Source: Allobosea sp. 67-29 (lineage in GTDB: Bacteria > Pseudomonadota > Alphaproteobacteria > Rhizobiales > Beijerinckiaceae). From it: a stretch of 64,000 nucleotides of DNA. Both the position numbers and the translations under genes were made by a program. Each line of letters opens with the position of its first letter. Position 1 is the first letter of the stretch. The notes under the pieces are model-generated. The model was not told where the DNA came from. It worked only from the letters and a program-made list of their open reading frames with translations, and searched no databases. The stretch covers positions 439,184 through 503,183 of the forward strand of contig NZ_MKSQ01000026.1 in assembly GCF_001898115.1 (NCBI RefSeq). The letters run 5' to 3'. Shown here one piece after another: positions 45,276-54,222 of the stretch.

Positions 45276-45971
45276 ATGACCACGATGATTCAGGTCGAGA
45301 ACGTCGCCAAGACCTTCACCCTGCACAATCAGGGCGGAGCGCGTTTGCCCGTCTTCGACAACGTCAATTTCCATGTCGAGGCCGGCGAGGCGCTGGTGCT
45401 GGCCGGCGCGTCCGGTGCCGGCAAGTCGAGCCTGCTGCGTATCCTCTACGGCAATTACAGGCCCACGAGCGGCGCGATCCGCATCACCCATGCCGGCCGC
45501 CCCGTCGATATCGTTGCCGCCGTCCCGCGCACCGTGCTCGACATCCGCCGCCGCACGCTCGGCTTCGTCTCGCAGTTCCTGCGCGTGATCCCGCGCGTCT
45601 CGACGCTCGACATCGTCCGCGACCCGCTGCTGGCGCGCGGCGCCACGCCGGAAACCGCGACCGAGCGCGCCAAGGCCATGCTCGCCCGGCTCAACCTGCC
45701 GGAGCGGCTCTGGAATCTCGCGCCCGCCACCTTCTCCGGCGGCGAGCAGCAGCGCGTCAACATCGCCCGCTCCTTCGTCGATCCCTCGGCGATCATGCTG
45801 ATCGACGAGCCGACCGCCTCGCTCGACGCCGCCAATCGCGACGTCGTCGTCGAGCTCATTGCCGAGGCGCGCGCCGCCGGCTCTGCGATCGTCGGCATTT
45901 TCCATGACGAAGCGGTTCGCGAACGCGTCGCGACGCGCTATCTCGACATCACCGCTTTCCGGAAGGCCTGA
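45276..45971 (+). CDS. phnL: C-P lyase system ATP-binding protein PhnL
   Basis: This 231-residue second ABC-type ATPase of the C-P lyase machinery works with PhnG, H and I. It has [18 protein letters not shown] at the start, Walker [25 protein letters not shown] after the Q-loop, signature [14 protein letters not shown] and Walker [14 protein letters not shown] chose ATG 45276, which gives the family N-terminus; GTG 45225 overlaps the phnK stop and would add 17 residues of low similarity. Two bases separate it from phnM. Confidence 0.94.
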   Translation: MTTMIQVENVAKTFTLHNQGGARLPVFDNVNFHVEAGEALVLAGASGAGKSSLLRILYGNYRPTSGAIRITHAGRPVDIVAAVPRTVLDIRRRTLGFVSQFLRVIPRVSTLDIVRDPLLARGATPETATERAKAMLARLNLPERLWNLAPATFSGGEQQRVNIARSFVDPSAIMLIDEPTASLDAANRDVVVELIAEARAAGSAIVGIFHDEAVRERVATRYLDITAFRKA

Positions 45972-45973
45972 CG

Positions 45974-47113
45974 ATGCAAACCGTTCTCACCAATGCCAAG
46001 CTCATCCTCGAGAACGAGGTCGTCACCGGCACCATCGCCTTCGACGCGAACGGCATCACCGCAGTCGATCAAGGCAAGTCGTCCCTGCCCGGCGCGATCG
46101 ATGTCGGCGGCGACTATGTCGCGCCCGGCCTCGTCGAGATGCACACCGACAACATGGAAAAGCATTTCATGCCGCGCCCGAAGGTCTTCTGGCCGAACGG
46201 GCTGGCGGCGGCGCTGGTCCATGACGCGCAGATGGCGGCCGCCGGCGTCACCACGGTCTATGACGCGGTCTGCGCCGGCACGCCCTTCTCGGCCAAGGAC
46301 TATCGCAAGGACATCTTCGCCGACGTGATGAAGTCGCTGGCCTATGGCAAGAGCGAGAACGTCTTCCGCATCGACCACCGCATCCACATGCGCTGCGAAC
46401 TGACGAGTCCGGGCCTGCTCGAAGACATCGCCCCCTATCAGGACGACGAACTGGTTCAGCTGGTCTCGCTGATGGACCATACGCCGGGCCAACGCCAGTG
46501 GCGCAACCTCGAGCACCTCAAGACCTACGCCGTCGGCAACGGCAAGACCGTCGAGGAGTTCGAGGAGGATGTGGTGATGCGCCAACGCGAAGGCGCCGCC
46601 AATGTCGCCAAGAATTGGCAGGCCGTGGTCGACATCTTCCGCACGCGCGGCATCCCGCTCGCCACCCATGACGACACGATCCCCGAGCATGTCGAGGAAG
46701 GCGTCGCCTCGGGCGCGGTGATCTCGGAATTCCCGACCACGGTCGAGGCCGCGGCCGCCGCCAAGCAGGCCGGCCTCGCGACCGTGGCGGGGGCGCCGAA
46801 CGTCGTGCGCGGCGGCTCGCATTCCGGTGGTGTCTCGGTCTCCGAGCTCGCCGAGAAGGGCCTGCTCGACGGCCTCTCCTCGGATTACGTCCCGGCGAGC
46901 CTGCTGCAGGCGGTGGTCAAGCTCAATGCCGACCACGGCATCGCGCTGCCCGAAGCCATGGGCATGGTCACCTGGAAGGTCGCGGATATCCTCGGCCTCC
47001 AGGACCGCGGCCATCTCAAGACCGGCCTGCGCGCCGATCTCGTTCGCTTCAAGGTGCTCGGCGCAACGCCGGTGCTCTCCGCCGTGTGGTCGCAGGGCGA
47101 GCGCGCATTTTGA
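45974..47113 (+). CDS. phnM: Alpha-D-ribose 1-methylphosphonate 5-triphosphate diphosphatase
   Basis: PhnM removes pyrophosphate from the ribosyl phosphonate triphosphate before C-P cleavage. The 379-residue amidohydrolase-fold protein has the metal-binding DYVAPGLVEMHTDNMEKH, the segment RIDHRIHMRCELT, and PLATHDDTIPEHV near the active site. The C-terminal FKVLGATPVLSAVWSQGERA closes the small beta domain. Its stop overlaps the TTG start of the DUF1045 gene, so that gene is cotranslated with the lyase pathway. Confidence 0.96.
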   Translation: MQTVLTNAKLILENEVVTGTIAFDANGITAVDQGKSSLPGAIDVGGDYVAPGLVEMHTDNMEKHFMPRPKVFWPNGLAAALVHDAQMAAAGVTTVYDAVCAGTPFSAKDYRKDIFADVMKSLAYGKSENVFRIDHRIHMRCELTSPGLLEDIAPYQDDELVQLVSLMDHTPGQRQWRNLEHLKTYAVGNGKTVEEFEEDVVMRQREGAANVAKNWQAVVDIFRTRGIPLATHDDTIPEHVEEGVASGAVISEFPTTVEAAAAAKQAGLATVAGAPNVVRGGSHSGGVSVSELAEKGLLDGLSSDYVPASLLQAVVKLNADHGIALPEAMGMVTWKVADILGLQDRGHLKTGLRADLVRFKVLGATPVLSAVWSQGERAF

Positions 47114-47805
47114 GCAAGCCGCGCTACGCCGTCTATTACGCCCCCGCCACTGAGAGCGCCCTCTGGCGCTTCGGCTGCTCCGTGTTGGGCTATGACGCGC
47201 TGACGGGCGAGGATATCCCTTTTGCTGTGCCGCCCGGCTGCGACCGCGCGACCTGGCCGGCACTGACCGAGGAGCCGCGTCGCTACGGCTTCCACGCCAC
47301 GCTGAAAGCGCCCTTCGAGCTTGCCGACGGCCGCAGCGAGGAGCAGTTGCGCGCCTTCGCCCGCAACTATGCGGCTGGGCTGGAAGGCGTCGCATTGGCG
47401 GGCTTGAGCGTGACGGCGCTCGGCTCCTTCATCGCCTTGACGCCGTCCGAGCCGAGCGACGCCCTGCAGCGCCTCGCCTTCGCCCTGGTCCAGGCCTTCG
47501 AGCCCTTCCGCGCGCCGCTCGCCCAAGCCGATCGCGCGCGGCGGCTGAAGAGCCCGCTCACGCCGGCGCAGCACGCCTATCTCGAAGCCTATGGCTACCC
47601 TTACGTGGGCGACGCCTTCCGCTTTCACATGACCTTGACCGGCGCACTGCCCGCCGATCGCATGGCAGGCGTCAGGCAGGGGCTCGAAACCGCCTATGCC
47701 GAGGCCTTCCCGGCCGGGCCAGTCGGGCTCGATCGCTTCGCGCTGTTCAAGCAGGAGGGGCGCGCCGGCCGCTTCCGGCTGCTCGATTCCTATCCCTTCG
47801 GTTAG
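47110..47805 (+). CDS. DUF1045 family, 2H-type phosphoesterase-like protein linked to C-P lyase
   Basis: This 231-residue protein has two His-x-Thr motifs, His62-Ala-Thr64 (YGFHATLKAPF) and His173-Met-Thr175 (FRFHMTLTGAL), spaced as in 2H phosphoesterases that open cyclic phosphates. The TTG start overlaps the phnM stop (TTGA), showing tight coupling. PhnP, which opens the cyclic ribose phosphate made by PhnJ, is absent from the window, so a role in that step is plausible but unproven here. Its stop overlaps the stop of antisense phnN. Confidence 0.85.
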   Translation: MSKPRYAVYYAPATESALWRFGCSVLGYDALTGEDIPFAVPPGCDRATWPALTEEPRRYGFHATLKAPFELADGRSEEQLRAFARNYAAGLEGVALAGLSVTALGSFIALTPSEPSDALQRLAFALVQAFEPFRAPLAQADRARRLKSPLTPAQHAYLEAYGYPYVGDAFRFHMTLTGALPADRMAGVRQGLETAYAEAFPAGPVGLDRFALFKQEGRAGRFRLLDSYPFG

Positions 47806-48401
47806 GAGCCATGTCGCCCGAGCGCGCGCAGCGCGGCAAGCAGCTCTTGGGCAGCCTCGGCGACGCTCCGGTCGTTCATGATCGTGATGATCTCGGCTCG
47901 CTCGGCCGTCAACGGCGCCTCGCGCCTGAGGCGGGCTGCGATATCGGCCGCGCTCTCGCGCCCGCGCGCAGCCAGCCGCTGCGCCAGCACCGGGACGGGG
48001 GCGGTGATGTTGAGCACGATAACGCGCTCCGCCAGCCGCTCGGCCGCGGCGATGACGGCGCGCGAGACGTTGACGATGACCACCGCGCCCTCGTCGACGC
48101 CGGAAAGCTCCGCCGCCGGGATGCCGTAGCTCAACCCATGCGCCCGCCAGCTCAGCGCGAATTCGCCGCGCGCCTCGGCGCCGTGGAAGGCAGCCTCGTC
48201 ACAGGAATCATGGTCCTCGGAGCCGGCCATGGCCGGACGGGTGATCAGGCGGCGCGCGAAGCGGAAGCGCGGATCGCCGGCAAGCCCGGCTCGACCCGCA
48301 TCCATCAGGGTGTCCTTCCCGGCTCCGGAAGGCCCGACCACGAGGACGAGCGCGCCCGCTGCTGAAACCGGGGCCGCAAGATCAGGAGGATGCAAGGACA
48401 T
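47802..48401 (-). CDS. phnN: Ribose 1,5-bisphosphokinase
   Basis: PhnN phosphorylates ribose 1,5-bisphosphate to PRPP, the last step of phosphonate breakdown. The 199-residue P-loop kinase (guanylate-kinase-like) has GPSGAGKD at 23-30, [17 protein letters not shown] in the mobile lid and [15 protein letters not shown] typical of PhnN. It lies on the strand opposite to its pathway partners. The stop overlaps the DUF1045 stop, and its ATG (48399-48401) overlaps the ATG of the next plus-strand gene within CATG. No strong ribosome site is seen, and the frame is open to 48464. Confidence 0.92.
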   Translation of the reverse strand: MSLHPPDLAAPVSAAGALVLVVGPSGAGKDTLMDAGRAGLAGDPRFRFARRLITRPAMAGSEDHDSCDEAAFHGAEARGEFALSWRAHGLSYGIPAAELSGVDEGAVVIVNVSRAVIAAAERLAERVIVLNITAPVPVLAQRLAARGRESAADIAARLRREAPLTAERAEIITIMNDRSVAEAAQELLAALRALGRHGS

Positions 48402-49041
48402 GGCTGGCAAGAAACTCGGACTGGAACCGGTGATCGACCCGACGGCCAAGGTCAGCAAGGCCACGCTCGGACGCTACACCGAGATCGGCGCCCGTACCGC
48501 CTTCGTCGAGTCGACCTTAGGCGACTACTCTTATGTCGTGAACGACGCGAATGTCATTTACACGACGATCGGCAAATTCTGCTCGATCGCGGCGATGACG
48601 CGGATCAACCCTGGCAACCATCCGATGCAGCGGGCGAGCCAGTCGCATTTCAGCTACCGCTCCTCCGCCTATTTCGACGATGCCGAGGATGACGCCGCCT
48701 TCTTCGACTGGCGCCGCGCCCATGCCGTCACCATCGGCCACGATGTCTGGATCGGCCATGGTGCGATCGTGCTCGCCGGCCGCAGCATCGGCACCGGCGC
48801 GGTGGTGGCCGGGGGCGCCGTGGTCACCAAGGACGTACCGGCCTACACCATCGTCGCCGGCAATCCGGCGCGCCCGATTCGGCGGCGCTTTCCGGAGGAT
48901 ATCGCGGATAGGTTGCAGAAGCTCGCCTGGTGGGACTGGGAGCACGAGAGGCTCCGCGAGGCCCTGAACGACTTCCGCAACCTGTCGGTCGAGGATTTTC
49001 TCGACCGTCACGAGGCAGATCGACCGGCATACGGGCTGTAA
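48400..49041 (+). CDS. Hexapeptide-repeat acyltransferase, phosphonate-associated type
   Basis: This 213-residue left-handed beta-helix transferase has imperfect hexapeptide repeats (about 15-160), including [33 protein letters not shown] and [19 protein letters not shown]. Such genes recur in C-P lyase operons (TIGR03308-type). The role is uncertain; acetylation of aminoalkylphosphonates, in place of PhnO, has been an idea, but no substrate can be read here. AGGAGG at 48384-48389 sets the ATG at 48400. Transcription must come through, or start within, antisense phnN. Confidence 0.85.
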   Translation: MAGKKLGLEPVIDPTAKVSKATLGRYTEIGARTAFVESTLGDYSYVVNDANVIYTTIGKFCSIAAMTRINPGNHPMQRASQSHFSYRSSAYFDDAEDDAAFFDWRRAHAVTIGHDVWIGHGAIVLAGRSIGTGAVVAGGAVVTKDVPAYTIVAGNPARPIRRRFPEDIADRLQKLAWWDWEHERLREALNDFRNLSVEDFLDRHEADRPAYGL

Positions 49042-49080
49042 CGGCTCTCGCGGCAGGACCGAAATGAGCCTTGTCTCGGG

Positions 49081-49094
49081 CGTACTATAGTACG
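49081..49094. promoter_or_regulatory. Perfect 14-bp palindrome upstream of the globin transducer
   Basis: CGTACTATAGTACG is its own reverse complement. It lies between the last phn-cluster gene and the chemotaxis gene, 18 bases before an FNR/FixK box. It could be a second operator for the same promoter. No known regulator is assigned. Confidence 0.45.
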
Positions 49095-49111
49095 ATCACG
49101 GCATGTGGAAA

Positions 49112-49125
49112 TTGATCCAGATCAA
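49112..49125. promoter_or_regulatory. FNR/FixK box upstream of the globin-coupled transducer
   Basis: TTGAT-CCAG-ATCAA is a perfect match to the TTGAT-N4-ATCAA site of FNR, FixK and Anr regulators. A -10-like TAATCT at 49146-49151 places the box near -40 relative to a start around 49158, the class II activator position. It predicts induction at low oxygen. Confidence 0.75.
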
Positions 49126-49211
49126 GACACACCCTCATAGGTTGTTAATCTTGTTCTGGCATGGTCGAGGTCTGAGCGGCCGGAGGCTGCCGCTCGTTGG
49201 GGACCTTCTCG

Positions 49212-50717
49212 ATGTCGGCATTGGATCATCTCGCTAAACGACTTGCCTTCATGCAGCTTGGGCCGGAGGCTCAGGCACACATCCGCAGCGCCGGCGAGGC
49301 ATTGGGCAAATCGATTCCCGACGCGCTCGATGCCTTCTATGCGCAGCTTCGCGCCTTTCCCGAGACGAAGGCCTTCTTCAGCAGCGAGCAGCATGTCGAG
49401 GCAGCCAAGCAGCGTCAGGCCAGGCACTGGAGCGGCATTGCCACCGGCCAATTCGACGAGACCTATGTCGGCGCCGTCACCCAGGTCGGCAAGGTCCATG
49501 CCCGCATCGGCCTGGAGCCACGCTGGTACATCGGCGGCTACGCTCTGATCCTCGAGAAGCTGCTCGCCGGCGTGCTCGAGGCGCGCTGGCCGAAGAATGC
49601 TCTGGGCAGGCGCATGCCCGGCGCCGCCGAGCGGTCGGCCGAGATCGGCGCCATCGTCAAGGCCGCCCTGCTCGACATGGACTATGCCATCACGGTCTAT
49701 CTGGAAGCATCGGAGGAAGCCCGGCTCAAGATGGAGGCCGAGGTCCGCGCCGTCGAGCAGGCGCAGGCGGCCGACCGCGACAAGGCGATCGCCTGCGTCA
49801 GCGAGAGCATGGCGGCGCTGGCGGACGGCGACCTGACCCATCGCATGAGCGCCGACATCCCGGCCGAGTACGCCCAGATCCGTGATCATTTCAATGCGGC
49901 GGCGGAACGGCTGCAGCAGATGGCGAGCACGATCAAGACGACCTCCGCCTCGATCGCCGCCTCTTCCCAGGAAATCAACAGCGGCGCGCAGGACTTGTCG
50001 ATGCGCACCGAGCAGCAGGCTTCCGCCCTCGAGGAGAGCGCAGCGACGACCGAGCAGCTCGCGGCCTCGGTCAAGACGTCCTCGCAGGCCTCGCGTGAAT
50101 CCGTGGCGCTGGCCGACGAGGCCGCCCACGTCGCCCGCACCGGCGGCGACATCGTCCGGGATGCCGTGGAGGCGATGGCGCGGATCGAGGGCGCCTCGAA
50201 GCGCATCTCGGAGATTACCGACGTGATCGACGGCATCGCCTTCCAGACGAATCTGCTGGCCCTCAATGCCGCGGTCGAGGCCGCGCGGGCCGGGGATGCC
50301 GGGCGCGGTTTCGCTGTCGTCGCCGCCGAGGTGCGCGCGCTCGCCCAGCGCTCGGCCGATGCCGCCAAGGACATCACCGGCCTGATCGCCTCCTCGGATA
50401 CGGAGGTGGCCGATGGGGTCAAGCTTGTCCGGCAGGCGGGCGAGACGCTGGACCGGATCGTCGCGGCCTCGGCCCGGGTCTCGAGCCGGGTGGAGGAGAT
50501 CGCCGCCGCATCGGGCGAGCAGGCCAACGGGATCGACGAGATGAGCCAGACGGTCAGCCATATGGATGAGATGACGCAGCAGAACGCCGCTCTCGCCGAG
50601 GAAAGTGCGGCCTCCGCGCGCACGCTCCTCGACCAGATCGAGCAGCTCAACCGCCTCGTGTCCGCCTTCCGCACCGAGGCCGGAACCGGCAGCGCTGATC
50701 GCCGCCGCGCAGCCTAG
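49212..50717 (+). CDS. Globin-coupled methyl-accepting chemotaxis protein (HemAT-like)
   Basis: This 501-residue soluble transducer would signal oxygen to CheA. Residues 1-165 form a sensor globin with a proximal His96 ([20 protein letters not shown]). A HAMP-like linker ([17 protein letters not shown], about 195-215) and an MCP signalling domain follow, with the hairpin tip [22 protein letters not shown] (positions about 337-358). No membrane segment is present. ATG 49212 is chosen; TTG 49197 in frame has a better-spaced GGAGG and would add five residues. The perfect FNR/FixK box upstream fits an oxygen-related role. Confidence 0.92.
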   Translation: MSALDHLAKRLAFMQLGPEAQAHIRSAGEALGKSIPDALDAFYAQLRAFPETKAFFSSEQHVEAAKQRQARHWSGIATGQFDETYVGAVTQVGKVHARIGLEPRWYIGGYALILEKLLAGVLEARWPKNALGRRMPGAAERSAEIGAIVKAALLDMDYAITVYLEASEEARLKMEAEVRAVEQAQAADRDKAIACVSESMAALADGDLTHRMSADIPAEYAQIRDHFNAAAERLQQMASTIKTTSASIAASSQEINSGAQDLSMRTEQQASALEESAATTEQLAASVKTSSQASRESVALADEAAHVARTGGDIVRDAVEAMARIEGASKRISEITDVIDGIAFQTNLLALNAAVEAARAGDAGRGFAVVAAEVRALAQRSADAAKDITGLIASSDTEVADGVKLVRQAGETLDRIVAASARVSSRVEEIAAASGEQANGIDEMSQTVSHMDEMTQQNAALAEESAASARTLLDQIEQLNRLVSAFRTEAGTGSADRRRAA

Positions 50718-50770
50718 ATCATCGGACGCGCTAACGGCGATCTATCGCATCGCCGGGGCATCGCGCTCTT

Positions 50771-50795
50771 CCGAAAAGCGATTTCCACTTTTCGG
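50771..50795. repeat. Rhizobial-type intergenic palindrome, possible two-way terminator
   Basis: CCGAAAAG (50771-50778) and CTTTTCGG (50788-50795) form an 8-bp stem with a 9-nt loop, followed by TCCGATGCTCTAG. Similar GAGCATCGGACCGAAAAG elements are familiar from Hyphomicrobiales intergenic regions. It lies between convergent genes and could end transcription from both sides. Confidence 0.55.
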
Positions 50796-50804
50796 TCCGA
50801 TGCT

Positions 50805-51479
50805 CTAGCGGGACGCCCGACCGTCGAGCCGCCAGACCGAACTGCGCTTGATCTCCGCATCCTCGAGGGCGCGCGTCACCGGCACTTCGTAGGTGGCGAC
50901 GGCTTCGAGCCTGTCCTTCGGCAGGTAGCTGCGGCCCGGATCGCCGATCAGGACCGTCGCCCCGCGCTGCGCCAAGGCGCCGAGCCAGTCGATCACGGTG
51001 CTGGCCATGGTGCGTTCGTAGCAGACGTCGCCGGCGCAGATCACCTCCCAGCCGGCGTCGCAGCCGACCAGATCGGCCAGCCGCGCCGTCACCGCGACGC
51101 CGTTGGCCTGCGCGTTGAGACCGATCGCGGTCGCGGCGAAGGCATCGATGTCGCAGGCCTCGACGGAGACCGCGCCGGCCTTCATCGCCGCGATCGCGAC
51201 GAGCCCGGAGCCCGAGGCGAAATCGAGCACGCGTCGGCCGGCGACGGCATGCGGATGGTCGAGCAGGTAGCGGGCCAGCGCCTGCCCGCCCGCCCAGGCA
51301 AAAGCCCAGAACGGCGGCGGCAGGCCGATGACCGCGAGTTCGTCCTCGGTCTTCTGCCAAAGCTCCGTCGCCTCTTCCGCAACATGCAGAGCGATCTCGG
51401 GCGCATGCGGCACCGGCAGCAGCCGCGTATGCTCCCTGATGAATGCCGCGCGATCCGGCTCGTTCGCCAGCGCGCTCAT
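50805..51479 (-). CDS. Class I SAM-dependent protein methyltransferase (ETF-beta lysine methyltransferase-like)
   Basis: This 224-residue Rossmann-type methyltransferase has motif I VLDFASGSGLVAIAAMKAG near residue 85 and the acidic motif II VEACDIDAFA. The active-site segment ICAGDVCYE replaces the NPPY seen in nucleic-acid enzymes. The family includes human ETFBKMT and its rhizobial homologue, which methylate lysines of the electron transfer flavoprotein beta subunit. The N-terminal PPPFWAFAWAGGQALARYLLD (location only) is typical. The ATG overlaps the stop of the glycosyltransferase by four bases. Confidence 0.8.
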   Translation of the reverse strand: MSALANEPDRAAFIREHTRLLPVPHAPEIALHVAEEATELWQKTEDELAVIGLPPPFWAFAWAGGQALARYLLDHPHAVAGRRVLDFASGSGLVAIAAMKAGAVSVEACDIDAFAATAIGLNAQANGVAVTARLADLVGCDAGWEVICAGDVCYERTMASTVIDWLGALAQRGATVLIGDPGRSYLPKDRLEAVATYEVPVTRALEDAEIKRSSVWRLDGRASR

Positions 51480-52630
51480 GCCGTCACATCCGTTGCAGGC
51501 TCATCCAGCAGGCTGCGATAGAGCGCCTTCACCGCGTTCATCACATCGCGTTCGGTATGGCCGTCGAGCAGGCGCGCGCGCGCGTTCGCGCCCATCCGCT
51601 CGGCCAGGCCCGGCGCCCGCGCGAAGACCAGCAGCGCCTTGGCCAGCGCAGCCGCATCCTCGGAGGGCACGACCATGCCGTCCTGTCCTTCGCGCACGAA
51701 ACTGCGACAGCCCGGCACATCGGTGGTCAGGATCGGTCGGCCACAGGCGGCAGCTTCCAGGATGGTGCGCGGCAGTCCCTCACCGCCGCGCGATGGCAGG
51801 ATGCACAGGTGATGCGCCTTCCAGACGCCCTCGATATCGCGCGTCGGGCCGGCCCAGCTGATGCCGGGCCGCGCTGCCCATTCCTTCAACGTGGCTTCGG
51901 GAATGGCCTTGGGATTGGACGGGTCCGGCGCGCCGTGGATTGTCAGCGTGACGTTGGCGCCGCCGGCCCGCGCCAGCCTGACCGCCTCGACGGCAAGATC
52001 GACACCCTTCGACCACAGCATCCGCGCCACCAGCGCGACCTTGAACGGCGGTGCCGCGGGCATCGGTTCCGGCATCAGGATCAGCGGGTCGACGCCGGCA
52101 CCGCCGACGATCGCGACCTTGCCGGCATCCTGCGGGTCCAAGCCCAGGGTGACGGGATCATCCGGGTTCTCGAACAGGAAACGCACCTGCTTTCCGTCGA
52201 TCGCGCCGCGCAGCCAGGCCACCGCGGCGAAGCGCGCCAGCGCCGCGAGCATCCCTTGCCTGGCACCGAGGAAGCCAAGGCCAGTGAGCGCATAGACGCG
52301 CCGTTCGATGCCGGCGAGCTTGCCGGCGAGTCCGGCCAGGGCAATCGGCTTCAGCGCGATACAATGCAGGATGGCGGGCTTCTCTGCGGCAATGATCCGC
52401 CGCAGCGCCTGGATCTGGTGGAACAGCGCACGCGGGTCGAGGCTGCGACGCTCGGCCTCAAGCGCGATCAGCCGCGCGCCGGTCGCCTCGATGACACGGC
52501 GATGGCTGCGCTCACGGGCGATGACCGCGACATCGAGGCCCATCTCGCGTGCCGCCCGCGCCATCGGCAGGAAATGCGAGGCGAAGAACCAGTCCTCGGT
52601 GGCGACGAACAGCAGTTTCGGGCGCGGCAT
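51476..52630 (-). CDS. Glycosyltransferase family 4 protein
   Basis: This 384-residue GT-B fold enzyme transfers sugars from nucleotide donors to a surface glycan. The N-terminal acceptor domain begins PKLLFVATEDWFFASHFLPM. The C-terminal donor domain has VALVARMLWSKGVDLAVEA and CILPSRGGEGLPRTILEAAACGRPI, the family's acidic nucleotide-sugar site. Related proteins act in capsule or O-antigen synthesis. No other polysaccharide genes are nearby. It shares a four-base overlap with the methyltransferase gene. Confidence 0.88.
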   Translation of the reverse strand: MPRPKLLFVATEDWFFASHFLPMARAAREMGLDVAVIARERSHRRVIEATGARLIALEAERRSLDPRALFHQIQALRRIIAAEKPAILHCIALKPIALAGLAGKLAGIERRVYALTGLGFLGARQGMLAALARFAAVAWLRGAIDGKQVRFLFENPDDPVTLGLDPQDAGKVAIVGGAGVDPLILMPEPMPAAPPFKVALVARMLWSKGVDLAVEAVRLARAGGANVTLTIHGAPDPSNPKAIPEATLKEWAARPGISWAGPTRDIEGVWKAHHLCILPSRGGEGLPRTILEAAACGRPILTTDVPGCRSFVREGQDGMVVPSEDAAALAKALLVFARAPGLAERMGANARARLLDGHTERDVMNAVKALYRSLLDEPATDVTA

Positions 52631-52677
52631 CGCGTCATCAGGCCGATGCGGCGGCGAAGGTCAAGAGCGCAGGCGCC

Positions 52678-54162
52678 TCAGGGCTGCGCAGTCGCGACAG
52701 GCAGCACCCGCGCAACCGCTGCCTGAGCATCGACGCGGCCGGCGCCGAAGAGCGGGTCGCGCCCCTTCGCTCCAAGATCGACGGCACTCTCCGCCAGGAA
52801 CTTGCGCGCACCCGCGAGGTCGAGATCGGGCTGTTTCTCGGCCAGCAGCGCGATCAGCCCGGTCACATGCGCGGCGGCGATCGAGGTGCCGGAAGTGAAG
52901 GCGTAGCGGCCGCCTGGCTCCGCCGTCAGGACATCGACGCCCGGCGCAGCCACGGCGACATAGGCTCCGCGATTGGCCTCGGGAAACAGCTGATCCTCGG
53001 CATCGGTCGCGGTCACCGCGATGACGTTCGGATCGGCTCCCGGATAGAGCGGTGGCGATTTCGGACCGCCATTGCCCGCAGCGGCCACGACGATCACCCC
53101 GCGTTCCCTGGCACCGACCAGCGCCTTCGAGAGCAGCCTATCCTGCGGGCCGGCGAAGCTCAGATTGACGACCTTGGCGCGCTGCTGCACCACCCAGTCG
53201 AGCGCCGTCATGATCTGGAACGACTTGCCGTTGGCCGAGGCCGACTGCGGGCCGCCGAAAGCACGGCCGACCAGGATGCGCACGGCCGGCGCCATGCCCT
53301 CCAGCTCGCCATGGGCCGCGATCGCAGCCGCCATCGATGTACCGTGAGCATGCGGCGTCGCCAGCCCATCGACGGCGTCGAGATAGCCGATGACCGAGCC
53401 ACGCAGCTCGGGATGCTCCATATCGACGCCGGAATCGATCAGCGCGACGCGCACGCCCCGGCCCTGGGCCAGCTTGTGGGCCTCGGGCAGATGCAGCTTC
53501 GCGACGACGTATTGCGGCGGCAGCACGCGGCGTGTCGTCACCGGGGCGCGGGCGGCCGGCGTCGGGTCGGACAGCCGCAGCGTCGGCAGCGTCGACTGGC
53601 TGCGCGCGTCGGAGGAGGCGGTGCTGGGCCCGGTGGCGCTGCCGGAGGGCTGGGCGGCCTGCTGCTGCAGGTCGAACAGGAAATTGGGCTGGGCACCGGC
53701 GATGCTGTCATCGTCCCCCATCTGCGTCAGCACGGCCCGCAGGTCGCGCCCCGCCTCGAGCTTCGCCCGGATGATGGTGACGCCCGCAAGCTCGAAGCGC
53801 TGCCGGGCGATCACTGTCGCACCGTAGCGCCGCAACACCGTGTCGGCATCGGCGTTGGGCGCGAGCTCGAACAGGACCTCGTCGGGGACGAAGCGGGTCT
53901 CGTCGGGAGCGGGCACGACGGCGCGCGCCTGTCGCGGTTGCATCCAGGCGCCGGGCGGCACACGCATCGAGCGTTGCAGGCCGTTTGCAGGCGCTGGCTG
54001 CCCACCGGGGTTGGTGATGCGTCGGGAAGGGCCGCCCGAATGCTCGGCACCAGACTGGGCCCAAGCCAGGCCGGGCGCCAGGACGAAGCCGAAAGCGACA
54101 AGACCTGCCCCGGCGAGACAGCGCAGGCGCGGCGGACAAATCCGGGCAAGGCTCGGGAGCAT
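52678..54162 (-). CDS. Secreted S8 (subtilisin-like) serine peptidase
   Basis: This 494-residue exported subtilase has a signal peptide ending near GLAWAQ (residue 36), a propeptide-like region (about 85-165), and a catalytic domain with Asp243 (VALIDSGVD), His273 (HAHGTSMAAA), oxyanion Asn364 (AAGNGGP) and Ser427 (TSGTSIAAAHVTG), all intact. It is third in a sigma factor, anti-sigma, peptidase array on the minus strand, an arrangement seen in other Hyphomicrobiales. It may be the output of that sigma factor or act on the anti-sigma protein. Confidence 0.9.
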   Translation of the reverse strand: MLPSLARICPPRLRCLAGAGLVAFGFVLAPGLAWAQSGAEHSGGPSRRITNPGGQPAPANGLQRSMRVPPGAWMQPRQARAVVPAPDETRFVPDEVLFELAPNADADTVLRRYGATVIARQRFELAGVTIIRAKLEAGRDLRAVLTQMGDDDSIAGAQPNFLFDLQQQAAQPSGSATGPSTASSDARSQSTLPTLRLSDPTPAARAPVTTRRVLPPQYVVAKLHLPEAHKLAQGRGVRVALIDSGVDMEHPELRGSVIGYLDAVDGLATPHAHGTSMAAAIAAHGELEGMAPAVRILVGRAFGGPQSASANGKSFQIMTALDWVVQQRAKVVNLSFAGPQDRLLSKALVGARERGVIVVAAAGNGGPKSPPLYPGADPNVIAVTATDAEDQLFPEANRGAYVAVAAPGVDVLTAEPGGRYAFTSGTSIAAAHVTGLIALLAEKQPDLDLAGARKFLAESAVDLGAKGRDPLFGAGRVDAQAAVARVLPVATAQP

Positions 54163-54222
54163 GGCCTGATCCTCCTGCGTCGCGCGATTATGCCACGGAG
54201 GTCGCCGGCCGCGCCAGGGTCG

